A stretch of DNA of 64,000 bases. Source: Hoplostethus atlanticus. Taxonomy: Eukaryota > Chordata > Actinopteri > Trachichthyiformes > Trachichthyidae. The position numbers and the translations under genes are program-made. Below are positions 25,428-38,015 of the stretch, one piece after another. Positions within the stretch are counted from its first letter, which is position 1. Each line of letters opens with the position of its first letter. Location: contig JAXDDX010000145.1 in the NCBI GenBank assembly GCA_034670405.1, positions 877,001 through 941,000 on the forward strand, written 5' to 3'. Under the pieces are notes generated by a model. It did no database searches, was not told the origin of the DNA, and saw only the letters and a program-made list of their open reading frames with translations.

Positions 25428-26999
25428 AATGCTGATCCTCTGATGTTTTTGATGTTTTTGAGGAGTCTTATTGAAGACACTGGCGTGATTTGCGTGATAA
25501 ACCACAGTGTTGTGCTGCCCTCTATAGATCTCTTAAGGCGTTGACACTGTTTCCTGCAATTAGGGAGGGTATTTGCCATAGTTTTAAATCAGTTACTTAA
25601 AGTTGATTTTAAAATGACCTACAGGACAGAACTCTTAGTATGCTGTCTGGTTAAAATATATCCCTCTGCAGTGGTCAGAAGTGAGGGTCTGGGGAGGAGG
25701 AACGTAAATACAAATATAAGAAACAACACAGGATTACAAAGTGGGCACATAAAATACATAAAAGCAGGTCTATAAAATAAGTAATAAACAAGTAATTTAA
25801 AATATGATTGTGAATTTGCAGTTCATCGTGAAGAGTGTTCCACAGTCGAGGGGCCCTTTGCATAGTGTGTGCTGGCGGAATGATCAGGAGTACGAATTCA
25901 AGAGTGCTTGTACTTGTACTTGTCGCAAATGGCCAATAAAACTCTTTGAACTCTTGAACTTGAACTTGATGACAAAAGTGAAATCACCTTTTGCCAGTTC
26001 TTGGACAGCTGGATTATTATTTCAAATAAACTAACAATCCTTCAAGTCCCACATTTTAAACTCTGTTAGAGCAGTGTGAGTGTGTGTATGTGTGTTAATT
26101 GTTTTGAACACTATTCACTCTTGGAGGGCAATCTCTGTGCCCCTCAGCTTCACAGGCCTAGTTTACATTGCACTTTTTGCATCTCTGCCTCTGAGCATTT
26201 TTTTTTTCTGGTCCAATAGGGTTCTCTCTCCAAACTTGGCCAGCCAAGTGATCCCAAATGTATAACTATAATTATCTGTGCACTAGACAAAACATGAGTA
26301 AGGCCCACATTATGTTCTGTGTGTAACATTCCCTGACGTCATGGGGCCAAATAAACATTGGCTTACTCACAGCTCCTCTCTCTATTGTAGGCCTACTTAT
26401 AAAGCTAGACAACGGGGTGACACAGCAAAATATCTGTTGCGTGTGTTGTAGGCTATAGCCCTAATCAGGAGCCACACATTGAGGGGAGACCATATGTAAT
26501 GCTAATGTGAAAATATTAACCCTAAGTTTACCTCAAGTTGTTAAACGTGAACACACGCTGATGATAATAACATGTTCCCCTTGCTGTTTTCACAATCAGC
26601 AAAATGTGATTTTGAAAAATCATTTTTCCTTTGAAGCGGACAAAGTTTAAGGGAAATTCACCGTTCAAGGGGGGTGCTTGTATGATCTGTCCATCACAAA
26701 TAGCCCCTGGCTTTATGTCTTTCTTGTTACGCAAGCGATATGGCTAGGACGTAAAAGCAACCGAGAGAAAACAAAGCACAGATGTCTCACTCTGCCTATT
26801 TCCGGGGACCACGGTGAGAAAAAAAAACCGAGATGTAAACCAGTCTGCTCTCATGTCTTCCGTTAAAAGCATCTAAGGTTTATTTGGACGATATCGCACA
26901 CAAGCGGTTACGATGCAGATGAAAAACATCTGCTTTTGTTTTGAGTTGTTTTTAAGAAAACAACCTCCTTTCAGGTCTTTACGAGCTCGGTCGGTATGG
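24581..26999. other. Intergenic region between alas1 and shisa5
   Basis: No coding exon recognised. It holds a TG run followed by ATATAT (25383-25426), a LINE-like tail (about 25895-25970), and a perfect CRE palindrome TGACGTCA at 26334-26341, some 870 bases before the shisa5 ATG. alas1 and shisa5 are transcribed away from each other here. Confidence 0.6.
25895..25970. repeat. LINE-like 3' tail
   Basis: 'gtcgcaaatggccaataaaa' followed by 'ctctttgaactcttgaact' and TTGAACTTGAACTTGA has the form of a LINE 3' end with terminal short repeats ('...aataaa...ttgaacttgaa'). A similar tail with different upstream sequence is at 57729-57811. The body is truncated. Confidence 0.45.
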
Positions 27000-27214
27000 C
27001 AACGGAATTACCCGTGGCTATGCTTGTGCGAGATTACAGCGCGCATGCGTTAACGCCCACTTCTGCAGACCGGATGTTGGGCCACATTGTCTTGCTTGTT
27101 TTGCGCTATTATCTCCTCTACGTAGACGATCTTTGCAAAGGAGAAACGAAACAGTACCTCGGTGAGGAGTAGATCGCCAATTTCCTGCCTGGATTCAGGA
27201 ATCCTCAAGTAGCC
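27000..27214 (+). promoter_or_regulatory. shisa5 promoter and 5' UTR, with NRF-1-like site
   Basis: CGCGCATGCG at 27040-27049 contains the palindromic core of the NRF-1 site, with the last consensus bases changed. It lies about 165 bases before the ATG in a CpG-richer stretch. No TATA box is evident. The start site cannot be fixed. Confidence 0.45.
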
Positions 27215-30200
27215 ATGGCGGCAGGCCTGTCCACTGTTGTTGTGTGTCTTTTATGTGTGATCCTGGTTCCCGTTGTGTCTGGTGAGTTTGATTTTAAACA
27301 CGTCAGCGAATGCTCCTTTCTTCATATCCATGCCACGTTGTCGGTGTTTGTTTCAATATGGTCTATTGCTTTCTTTAATCAGCTCAGATCGATAAGAAGT
27401 CGACGCAAAGAGACCGAGTTAGGGCGATGGCAATGACGTTATCTGTGCAGTAGAGAGCTGGGTGGTTTGGTATTACTTTAATAAAATAAGTTACGGTTTG
27501 TTTTTTAAAACTATTATAAAAAACTATAAACTGTGTTTTATATTGTCGTTTACCCCGTGGCGCACTCCACTAGCGGAGAACCGAAAAGGCGGTTATTAAT
27601 TTGTTTTTATTGATCTGAAGCAGCGTCGGTTGCCAAAGCACACACTAAAATCCACAGTGACAGACTGAATGGATTGAAATAACTGGTCGTTGTGTGAATG
27701 TGCGTCAACGTTACCCTATAATGACTGAATACACAGACTTTACCCAAGTAAAGTGTGTTCAGTCATCTCTCATCTTTTTGCTTCTGGCAGTGTGTTAAAT
27801 CACCTCTACAAATTTGCTTTCAGCAGTAATAAGGCTGAACTTTCTCCTAATACCCCCCCATCCTTGTTACAGCAGGGGACCGGGAGTGTAAGTCCTACAC
27901 CGATATCGGTAATGAGTACCACTCGTCCCAGAAATGCTACATAGGATTTTGCTGTGGAACCTGCAACAACAGATATTGCTGCCAGGACTCCTTCTGGCGT
28001 CTCCGTGAAGATAAACAGGATGATTGTTACGAAAGGTATTCTACTCTTATTCTGTCTATTTTGATAATTGATAAATAAATTTAAAAAAGGATGGACTTTT
28101 ATTTCAGGTTTCAGTGTTTGGAGTGATTTCAAGACTGGGCTAGAAATCACGGTAAAAGAAAAGATGCATAATGTTTTGTGACAGTGTGAGGATAAAACTT
28201 GTTACGTGGTAAGAAACCCCGAGCGTAGGATCATTTTTATATCTCTCTTTCTCTCTGTTCCTGTTTATATAACCACAGGACAGATGTTCTTTCGCAACCT
28301 GTTATACAGTGATTATTCTGTTCAGGCAAAACAGGAAGTACTGCCTTCCTGTGCAAGACCACCACCATGCATCTAACCAACCTTGCAAATCAAGTCCAAG
28401 TTGCATCAACAATCTCCTTTTTGTTTCAGATTATCTGACTTCTTTTCTCTTCTTCATTGAAGCGTGACGCACGCTGCATTGCAAGCCTTTATGAACCACA
28501 CATAAATACTGATTGATTTATACTGAAATAAATAAATACATAAAGGTGTGTGTGTGGTGATTATTGCGATTATTATTGTGATTATATAATAATTTGTTTG
28601 CATTGTTTTTGCTTCATTTGTCTCTCAGCTCTGGCGTCAATGAGACCGTGACCATCGCCTCTGGTGTTGCCGGTATTATCGTCGTCATCGTCCTCATCAT
28701 CTGCTGCTGTGTCTGTCCCTGCTGCTGCCTGTACAAGATGTGTCGCCAGCCACGACGTAAGGAGCAATTTACTAAAGAATGATCCAAGTCAATTGACGAT
28801 GCTGCTGGATACAGAACCAGCGCCTTGTTCTTTCACCGTGTCATGCCTCCATGTTAGTACCCATAACCTAAGTAGATAATGTGGCCTATTTTAAAGGACT
28901 ATATATATTTTTTTAGGAATATTTGTGATGCCTCTTTTATTTGGATAAGCGTTAATACCTCAAAGACTTTGTTTGGCACCTCCCTCGATTGATTGGATAT
29001 TTGGTACCCAGAGCTTTAACACCACACTTCAAAGGCATTGCTTCCTGTGCTGTGGGCCTGGCTTCTCAGAAGAGCCTTCTTTGTTTCCTCTTTTAGATGC
29101 CGTATTAATGCACCACAAAGCAATTTCTCACAAGAAATGACATACCTCAGAGGTTAGCGATGGCATTTTCATCAAATGGAGTCATACGTGTGGGTTTTGA
29201 GGTGCTTAACTTGCATTTTTCCGCAAGCGCATAAGCAAGAAATACCTAGAGATCCTCTGAGGTAAAAGCTGCTACAAAGGCAAGAATAACAAAGGACCCA
29301 CGTGCCAAAAACAAAGGGATTGACCTTGAAAGGCAAAGTCTGTAAATCACAAGCTGGCAGCCTGCTGCAGCCTTAATAAGATGCACTGCATGCCAGACTG
29401 ACAACAAACTTTTTTTCTTTTTTTTTTTTAGTAAGCCTGCATGGAACGACAGGCCCTATTTCTTCGGTTTAAATGAAGAACTGTGGTTTAAGGTGGTTTC
29501 GGTCTCTAGCGTGTTGCCGTGCTTGTCCGTCTGATCGGCAAAGTGCGTGTTTGCGGAACATCAAGGGATAGGGCGTCATCAGGGGACTGGGCGTGTATGA
29601 CTCAGTTGAGGATCTTTGGCCAACCCAACACATGACTTCCATTACCGCAGCCTCCTCGGCCTCACCGGTTAACACTGCGTGCTGCAACATGAAGCACAAA
29701 CTGATCCAACGTCAAAGATTACAATGATGCAAAAGGAGGTTTATTCAGTTTGGTAAAGACTGTCCAGATCTGTGGAGTTTGTCATCTATCTCAAGGCTTT
29801 TAGAGAGTAGGGTCACCCCCAAAACCTTTAGGAACTAACCTAAGCTTTCTTGATACTGTTCAGGGAACCAGTCTAAGGAAAAACCCAACGGATACAAAAG
29901 CGAAACTTCTGTTAAGTGGTGAGGACAAACCCTTAGTAGTCCTATAGGGAGGAAAAACCTTGGCGCGTCCAGTTCTTACTTTGTAGTTCATATCAGGGGG
30001 AAGGGCCGGCTCATCTCTCCACAGCAGAGTGGGTTCGTTTCCAATGTTTGTCTCCTTCCCTTTTCCCTTTTGGTCCTTACTGCCACGCAAAGACTAAATC
30101 TTTGCTTTCTCCTCTTCACAGATCTCAGACCAGATAGCACTCACACTAGTCTCCACCCTGGGGTTTATCATACCAGTCCCCTCCCCTATGAATTCCTCAA

Positions 30201-30507
30201 TAATGTCCTCACAGCAGAGGAAAGTACCTACGCTGCACACTCAGCTCCAGTCTCAGTCGTGCCTGTCAGCTTGCCAGCTAGTAAGGTTAGGCATGGTGCA
30301 GTAGGCTAGCGTGGAGCCGCTGGCTGGGGGCTGTTGCAATGTTGGGATCACACTCAGGAATTTTTTTTGAATTCCACCTCGCGTGAGTCATCGTTTCCAC
30401 GACAACCACGGGGTGGGGGAGGAGAGCTGGGGAAAAAAAATTCCCATGTCATTTACAGGAAGCGGTCGTGTTGACACCCACTCGGGGTGGAAAAACTGGT
30501 GGTGGGG

Positions 30508-30554
<47 letters not shown>

Positions 30555-33129
30555 TCTCTTGACAGCTTCCTTCTCTGAACTTAACCTAACTTAACCCTTG
30601 TACCCACAGTGAAGTGTGTATACTTTAAATGGAGAAATGAAGAGGCTCTGTCTCCTCCTTCAATACCACTGATACTGTAAGCTGTAGTGTCAGCCAATAG
30701 GTTAATATGATTCATTTAAGCTCCTTTTTATAGTTTTATCACAAGGTTTTACTTAGGGAAGAATTTCTGATGAATGCAGAAGTGACGTTTTGAGTGAAGT
30801 CCGGCCCACTTGTGGAACACATCGATTGTTTGTGCGATGGTTTTCCCTGAAATTGAAATTTCTCTCGTATAGTCCCGATTACAAGGCTCAATTCTTCCTC
30901 ACTACTGTATAATTCTGATTTCTATCGGCCTATTACTCATCCACGTCTTACCTCTTGTGTGTTTCCAGCGGTGGTGGCCACCACCACCCATACCACGGTC
31001 GTTACCAGCACTCCCCAGCAGTACCCCCAGCAGTACCCGCAGCAGCCGACCGCATCCCCGGCACAGCCGCAGTCCTACCAGGGCGGTCAGTACCCGGGCT
31101 ACCAGCCCATACCGATCCAGCCGGGCTACGGAGCCCAGCCCGTGCCCCAGGGCTACGGACCGCAGCCCTTGCCGACGGCGCCCTACCACGGACAGCCTTA
31201 CGCACCGGGACCGCCACCGCCTTATCAGGAAGCTGGTGGGTTCGGATTTTTTTTTTTTTAATTTTTTTTTTTGGAGGTTACTCTGGATAAAAGCCTTTGC
31301 TAAATGCCTATAATGAAAATGTAGTCATATAGAATAGACAAAAAAAATGCACCGTTTGTTATAGCTGTCTGTATAGTTGTCATATGGGAGATTTCAGCAG
31401 GGCTGCATTTCACTAATGGATAGGTAAGCAGACTATAGGCAGACAAAAACGAGACTGTTGGGCTGTTAGGATTAACTTTCTTTGTTGATTATACCCCAGC
31501 AGGTAATTACATATTACAGTGTAAGTTGATAGTAAATACATTGCGTTTTGCTCCCTTAAAATCGCTGCAGGCGGATGCGGAGGTGGAATGACCACTGCAG
31601 ACATAAAGTTAGCCCGAACGTCTGGGGGTGAAAAAAAAGGAAGTGGAACAACATTTATAGTCGTTTGTCCGAGACAGAACGGACCTTGTGGTTACTGTCC
31701 AAACATTTTAAAGGGGGGGTATTGTACTCATTTTGGGCTATTTAAACTGTTCCTGGGGGTCTTTACAAGACGTTTGTGAAGTCTATATCAAAAAAAATCC
31801 TAAAACCAGCTTCTGTGGTGTGTGTTTCAGTCTCTCATTTTCTCCATTGTAAAGAACAGGCTGTTTTGAGGGCGTGGAGGTTGTATGTAATGAGCACTGT
31901 AAGTCTGTCGAACGTGTCAGGCTTGGTGAACTTTAGCCACCATTAGTACAATCGCGTTTGGTTGTTTGCGCTGCTCTGTTTGGATGCAAATAGATTGCAT
32001 CCATCCATTGGCCGCGTCACGCCTCACTCACGGCGTGAGGCGGCCAATCAGAGCAGTGCTCATTACATACAACCTCCACGCAATGGCCTGGCGGAGGCGG
32101 AGAGCAGAGCGCTCATGCTGCTCAAGGTCAACAAATAAGCTTGATGCAGAAATCTACCATAACCATGGCGGCCGCTCCAGAACCAACACTGAGACCGGAC
32201 ATGTTTGAGCCGGACTCTGACCCAGAATGAGAAGAGGCAGCTGAGGCGGTTCCACTTAGTTTCTCACTGATAACAATTCTGTGTAATATTGTACTTTGTG
32301 CCTTGTGTTTGTGTATGTGGGTGTGTGAGCAACACTCTCTGCTGTAGCCGGTCTATTTATGGCTCATGTCCATAAGCTTATTGAATACAACTTGCAGACA
32401 AGCTAGGATTGACAATTTTGTTGAGCTAGTTAACCAATATATTATTGGATGCAACCTATTTGCATCCAAACAGCGCAGCCAAACAACCAAACACGATTGT
32501 ACTAATGGTGGCTAAAGTTTACCAAGCCTGACACGTTCGACAGACTTATAAAACAGACACTGGTCCCAACAAATAACTTTAAGATGAGTCCTGACTCCAA
32601 CCAATAACTTTACTTTTACTTTACTTTTAATGACTCCAGCTTTAGTTTTCTTACTTCTTCCACGCCCAACAAGCCCGTGGCTAGCCCCTGAGAGGGGCTG
32701 GATTAGCCCCTTATGACGTCCAAAGGAACCACTTTCTGAAACGGGCTGTTTTTGGCACCGTTTTTGGAAAAAGGAAAATACAGAACGGGTTGACTTCCAG
32801 ATTTCAGCTGCTTAGGGAAGTAATTTCCTGTGGAACATGTATAAGCGCCAGGAATAAACCGTTTTCCATAATATGGGACCTTTAAAGACCCCCTCCTGTT
32901 CAAACCGTGTTTTTCTCTCTTGCTTGTTTCTTCAGGCTACGGTCCAGCTCCGATGCCTTACAGCCAGGCCGCGTACGCCCCGGGGCAGCCGGCGTACCCT
33001 CCGCAACCCCCCGCCCAACCTCAGGCCCAGAGTCCGCCCACCGCGCCACAACCAGCGCAGCCAGACTACCACGCCCAGCCGGCATACAACCCAGCTTACG
33101 GCCAACCGCCGCCCAAGAGCGGATACTAG
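27215..33129 (+). CDS. shisa5: Shisa family protein, shisa5 (scotin)-like, first tandem copy
   Basis: Type I membrane protein of the endoplasmic reticulum/nuclear membrane. Mammalian SHISA5 is p53-inducible and pro-apoptotic. Five exons: 27215-27281, 27873-28035, 28629-28756, 30969-31235, 32936-33129, all GT-AG with consistent phases, giving 272 residues (human SHISA5: 240). Exon 1 is a signal peptide ending VVSGE/A. Exon 2 is the Shisa cysteine-rich domain with CYIGFCCGTCNNRYCC. Exon 3 gives the membrane helix ending in IICCCVCPCCCLYKMCRQ. Exon 4 starts PVVATTTHTTVV, as in SHISA5, and is Pro/Gln/Tyr-rich with the PPxY-type motif PPPPY. Exon 5 is Pro/Ala/Gln-rich and ends PPPKSGY. PPxY motifs bind WW-domain proteins such as NEDD4-type ligases. 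A fold-back element and a short repeat block sit in the last intron. SHISA4 is the main alternative, but the tail and length favour SHISA5. Confidence 0.88.
30506..30555. repeat. (AC)n microsatellite
   Basis: An AC run, interrupted once by AAAC, in the third intron of the first shisa gene. Confidence 0.9.
31279..31315 (-). repeat. Inverted copy of the dispersed fish repeat block
   Basis: 'ctctggataaaagcctttgc' followed by 'taaatgcctataatg' is the reverse complement of the block at 23657-23700 with a few changes. It lies 40 bases after a shisa5 exon. Confidence 0.55.
31871..32547. mobile_element. Fold-back element with ~100-bp terminal inverted repeats
   Basis: The arm 31901-32002 and the reverse complement of 32447-32547 are nearly identical (about 95 of 101 positions). 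Both contain TTTAGCCACCATTAGTACAA and TTTGGATGCAAATAG. A second inverted pair is nested: 31875-31898 (GTGGAGGTTGTATGTAATGAG...) with about 32056-32081. Between them is a hairpin, 32007-32023 with 32032-32048, one mismatch in 17, containing CCAAT on its outer edge. No open frame of note. It lies in shisa5 intron 4. Most likely a non-autonomous DNA transposon, or two copies inserted in opposite orientation. Confidence 0.7.
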
Positions 33130-35313
33130 ACCACGCGGCCGCCAACATCCCGGGAACGTTTGCAGAACTGAATTGGGAACGCGTAATTTTGAATTGAACA
33201 CCCTTTTGAGTGTCGTGTGTCACGTGTGTCGGTGGTAAGACGTGGGGGATGCCATGAAAGGTTTGTTTTTGTTGCCAAGTGCATGACCTCCCAAAATACA
33301 GGCATCTTTTTTTTTTTTTGTGTGTTATTTCTTGGTCGCCCCCATCTTAGTGAGTTAAACGTAGAACCACCAAGTCCAATTTTTAAAAATGTGTTTTTGT
33401 AAATTTTTCAAACTGAACATGCCCCGACGTCACCCTCCTAGCCCCTCCCCCCTATCTTTGAGCTCCTAATTCACCTGCTGTTTTCACCAGCTTTGGTGAA
33501 TGGAATTGGGCCGCATGGTCAAACTATGGCCGGCTGTGATCATAATCCCATTGCTAGTTACTGATTTATTTTACACCCCCCCCCCCCCACTTCCCCCTGT
33601 TATATGTGTTACGTGTCTGGGCACAGATTAAGCCCAAAGTATACAATAAAAGATTTATAATGTATAGGATGTGTTTCAGTGGAAGTATTTTTTTGTTGAC
33701 TACTAAAATTCAGGGGGGGGAAAGAGACTTGCTTATTGTGTGTCCGGGAAATGGGTTCTTTTTTAAAACTTCTTAGTTTCAAAACTATTTTTTCTGGGAA
33801 AGACCTTACTACGGCCTTATCAGCGAAGGGTGCTTCGATTTGTGTTTTTAAATGCTCAGCGGGAAGGAAATGTTCATCAGTTGTCATCTGCTGCATGCAG
33901 CCCACACGTCGTGCAGGTCAACTCCACGCACTGAGCCACGCACGTGGGGGGGGAAATTCACATGCCTTTCAAATTTTGATGTGTTCACGCACGCGGGAGA
34001 AGTTTTAATTTTGCTCAGGGTACTTGGAATATTTGTTTGTTTGCCCGTCTCTCAACCGTCCGACGGTGCTTCACGTATAAGGAGTTGACCGAGTTTAACG
34101 TGACCTGAAAATGCAGCAGATGCCCGAACATGAGCGTTATCTTTCTTTTCAGTCGACCACGCGGTCGCATAGTTGAGTTCAGGACAAAAAAAAAAAAAAA
34201 AAAAAGCAGTTACTGAAAATGGAGGAGTTATGTTAGCAACCAAATGCAAAAGACAACTGTGCCTTTTTTTTTTAACCCGACTTCTCGTTTCAACCAAAAC
34301 TCTGCATGTCGTGAAGTGCATTTAAAAAAAAAATTCTATTTATTCATTGACTTCTTCTCTTGTTACGTTTGCCTTGTAAACTTGTTACAGGTTGCAACAC
34401 CGCTATCAAGCTGCACAGCCCCTATAAACCGTATAGCCTCTATAGGAGTCTGTAGGTCATGGCATCACTTTCTATTGATTCAGTATTGTTTTGGCTATGT
34501 TTCACTCATTCTTGTTCTGTGGTGTTTGCTTTGTCAAATCATATTTCATGACTTGAGTATGATCGTCCTCTGTTACATTCATTAGACTGTACAGTCATAA
34601 TAGTCAGTTTGGAGTTCTGGTGTGTGTGTTTTTATTTTTATAACCTAAACGAATATGCCTTCCTCTCTGGCTGCCACTCTGCTGCTCATTCTCACCTGAT
34701 TTGAAATGCCAAATGTCAGAGATTGGCAGTTGTCTCACTTCCCCTTTGCAACTTTATTTTTAAACTTTTGCGGTTGAGGTCAAGGAAGTAATGCTGAACA
34801 TATTCCATTGAGTGGCATCCCAGTGTGCTTCACAGTATCACAAGTGCATCCATCATGTTACTGATCATGTCGGGCATCGATTACGAGAGAGCCCGTACCG
34901 TGTGTCACGATGATCTCTTGATAGTCTCCTCCCAGGTTTTTCTACTTTTTTTGGTGAGGCATGCCTTTTTATTACAATGATGATTTGTTCTGTGTAGTGA
35001 AACACCGCAGTGTGGGCTCGCCTCTTACCTTTTCTTGTTCTGAAGTCTGTCTCGATCAGTGTCTAGTGCCTACATGCTCTCGATTTCCGTCTATCGGCCA
35101 GTGTTGGTTCTTCAATGTGACTTCATAACTTCAGTGTGTGTGTGTGTGTGTGGATTATAGCGATCCATGACCTTTATGGAAGATCCACGCTCTTGCTTCT
35201 GTCTGTGTTCTTCAATCAGCAATTGTTGTTATATGGATGTTATTGTGAGAATATGTGTACATTTATTATTTTGTGAAAAAAAAAATACCACTTAATTTGC
35301 AAAGTTAAATAAA
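33130..35313 (+). other. Probable 3' UTR of the first shisa gene and spacer
   Basis: No coding exon is recognised between the stop codon and the second shisa gene. Candidate polyadenylation signals are AATAAA at about 33645 and at 35308-35313, so the 3' UTR may be either about 0.5 or 2.2 kb. T- and C-homopolymer runs are common, and a small TG run is at about 35133. Confidence 0.45.
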
Positions 35314-35550
35314 AAATACGTTTTCCAACTCCTGCTTTTTATAGTGATTTGTGGTTGATTTATGAAGTGATCAACAGTAGTTGAGAGTGACCCACTGCAG
35401 TATTACTCTTTTAACAGTAACAAAAACGACTTTCACAGTGAGTATGGAATGTGGTTGGGCTACTTGTCACCAGAGAGGGACAGACAGTTTGAAACCATCT
35501 TCCTGCTGCGGAGTGTCTTTACCTTTTTATTACAGGGATTCATTGCAGCT

Positions 35551-37299
35551 ATGGTTTCAGCTGTCTTGTCCAGTGTTGCCTGCGTTTTGTGCGTGACCCT
35601 ACTCCCGGCGGCCTTGTCTGGTGAGTTTTATTTTGGGAATTCATCCAAGAGAGATTTAAGATCTTTTTTTATCGCCACGTCTTCCTGCTGGTCGTGTTAC
35701 ATTGTCTGATAGCTGACAGTGTTGAAAGTGAAACAAAGATTGTGTAAGCCACATTAAATGACGAAAGAATGGAAAATATTGTGCTATGCTTTTCACTCTA
35801 GGGTTATAATCAGTTGATCAATTGGGGTCACAGCTTCATAACTACTACTTTCATTTTTACATCACAGTGTGACCATGAATGCTACTTTGAAGTGGGTGTG
35901 TTAGCACATCTTTACTTTCGTTTGTGTGACTGTGTGAGTTAGAGGCAAAGAGAGAGACCAAAAAAACAACCTTCACCATGGTTGTGTGTTTCATATATAT
36001 TACAGCTGAGAACTGCACAGGCTTCTGGGACACCAGTGGCAATTACTACGATGTCCAGCAATGTGGAAGCAACTACTGCTGTGGAAACTGCAACAAAAAA
36101 TACTGCTGCGCTGATGCAAAATTTCATCTGTCTCCAGACAAACAAGGACTCTGTCCTGAAAGGTGTTGTGTCTGTGTTTCAGACTCCCTCCATACAAAGA
36201 TCTGATACTAGTATCAAATATGAAAGGGGATCAAACTCATTCATTCCCAGTATATGCATGGTTTCCTGGGCAAGGGCAGTGGTTCACCCAACCATTGCAT
36301 CCTAAACCATCCTCACCAGGAAGTTAAAAAATATATATATCAGCATTATTTATGACATTTAGTATTTTACTTTATTATCCATTTAAAGTATCCTTTATTA
36401 TCCTTTATTATCATGATATCATTTTTTTCTCTCCTCCCAGATCTAGCGATGCAAAAGGAAATCACGATGGCGTCCTTCTGATTAGTACCATTAGTACCAT
36501 AGGCACTCTCTTCCTCCTCATATTCTTTGTGTTGTTCATATTCTGCTGTGTGTGTCCTTGCTGCATCCTCTACAAGAAGTGTCGCCAACGTCAAAGCCGT
36601 CGGCCTCAAAGTAAGACGCGCTGCACTGGTGGCGATGGTACATTCCTAGTTTAGTTTAACTACACAGCAAACGATGTGCAGTGGTTGCCGAGTAACAGAG
36701 TAACAAGACAAACGCTGACTTTTTACCCAGCTGTGATATACACCACAGTAGTCAACGCGCCCCAGCAGCCACCTGCCCCCTCGGGATATCCACAGGGGGT
36801 CCAGTACCCAGGCTACCACCCTGTACCGTTCCAGCCTGGCTATGCAGCCCAGCCCATGCCCTCAGCACCACCCCCGTCATATATGGCAGCTGGTGAGTTT
36901 TCAAATTTCACAATTCTTCTAAGCTATGGCTCTTTCAGACTGGGCTAGCACTACATTGATCTGAGTTGCATTAAGGAAAGACGGAAGGGAAAGGACATCT
37001 TCCCTTCCACTTTAATCTGTGTCTCTCTGCAACCAGATACTCAATTCTACTTCGATTCGACTATTGGAATTGAGAAAAGCAGCGTGCTATTTTTCTGTAA
37101 CAACAAATCTTTTATTTCTGTCTTATTGTCTTGTCTTCCAGTCTACCCACCAGGGCCTTACAGCCAGGTTGCCTTCTCTCAAGGGCAGCCAGTGTACTTT
37201 CCCCAACCCCCCGACCAGCTCAATGCACCGCCACCGTACTCAGACGACCTTGCACACCCACCCTACAATCCCTCTTATTCTGATGGGCAAAACACATAA
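35551..37299 (+). CDS. Shisa family protein, shisa5-like, second tandem copy
   Basis: Paralogue of the gene at 27215, with the same five-exon layout and the same intron phases: 35551-35620, 36006-36162, 36441-36610, 36731-36892, 37142-37299, giving 238 residues. Exon 1 is a signal peptide ([14 protein letters not shown]...ALSGE). Exon 2 is the Shisa cysteine domain with [16 protein letters not shown]. Exon 3 is the membrane helix followed by [18 protein letters not shown]. Exons 4 and 5 form a Pro-rich tail with PPPSY, PPPY and PPYNPSY, possible WW-domain ligands. The frame is open upstream of 35551, but an acceptor-like tract ends at 35534-35535 and the signal peptide starts at this ATG, so I use it. 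Introns are much shorter than in the first copy. Together they look like a tandem duplication. The divergence of the lumenal domain suggests an old one. Confidence 0.87.
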
Positions 37300-37398
37300 A
37301 CCGCATAGTTTACTGACTGGACCATCATTCACACAGAAATATGTTGTCTCTGTGAATTACAGATGTGTTCATACAATGGAAAAATAGCAGGGAAGGTT

Positions 37399-37404
37399 AA
37401 TAAA
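37399..37404 (+). terminator. Polyadenylation signal of second shisa gene
   Basis: AATAAA lies 100 bases after the stop codon. Further signals occur at about 37633 and 37775, so alternative ends are possible. Confidence 0.55.
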
Positions 37405-38007
37405 GAAAATGCACTGATAGAGTTAGAAACCAAAAGCAGTAAATAGATGCCAGAGTTCTAATGTAAACTGAACCCTTTATTAGAAACCTATTTTTATAAT
37501 AATGTATCAAGATTTGAATTCATTCTATGTGTGATTGTAAAATGCATTGCTACATTTTGTCACTTTTTGCACTGGTTAGTGAACTTTTTGAATACTAGCG
37601 TCACTAAGGACGATTTGTCTTACAGTATCTGATAATAAAAGCTTATGACGTTTTATGAAGTTTAAGTAGAAACCTGATGAAATGTAAAAAGTCATATACA
37701 TGACATGATGAAGGCAATGATAAACTATGAATCATGTATAACACAGTCTTGAAATACAACTGCAATAGAGCAAATAAACACAAAATCATTGTTTCTCTTT
37801 ACAGTATTAGCAGCTTTTGTCATTGCTGATAGTAAGTGGTGTGCTTGGGTGATTACCCCGTCCCTGCCAGGATGTTGCGATCGCAAGAATTAACGCAAGT
37901 TCAACCAACTGCCGCAATACTTGTGTAGCCAGCTGGAATGGCACAGCAGGGGGTGGGCCTCTCCACAGCCACTCCCATCCACAGGTTTTCCCAATTAGGA
38001 TTTAGGG

Positions 38008-38015
38008 TATATAAG
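38008..38015 (+). promoter_or_regulatory. TATA box of an unrecognised transcript
   Basis: TATATAAG is a strong TATA box. About 125 bases downstream, GAG|gtaagg (donor at 38139-38140) is a near-perfect splice donor, so a first exon of about 38038-38138 is plausible. Alternatively this stretch is a solo LTR. I could not find LTR ends. Confidence 0.45.

Noticed and set aside
25675..25863. Minus-strand frame with APRLWNTLHDEL as a reverse-transcriptase remnant
   Set aside because: Only a short stretch recalls a LINE protein end. No catalytic motif, so noted only through the nearby tail.
35449..35550. Upstream in-frame ATG of the second shisa gene
   Set aside because: It would put about 34 polar residues before the signal peptide, and a splice acceptor-like tract ends at 35535.
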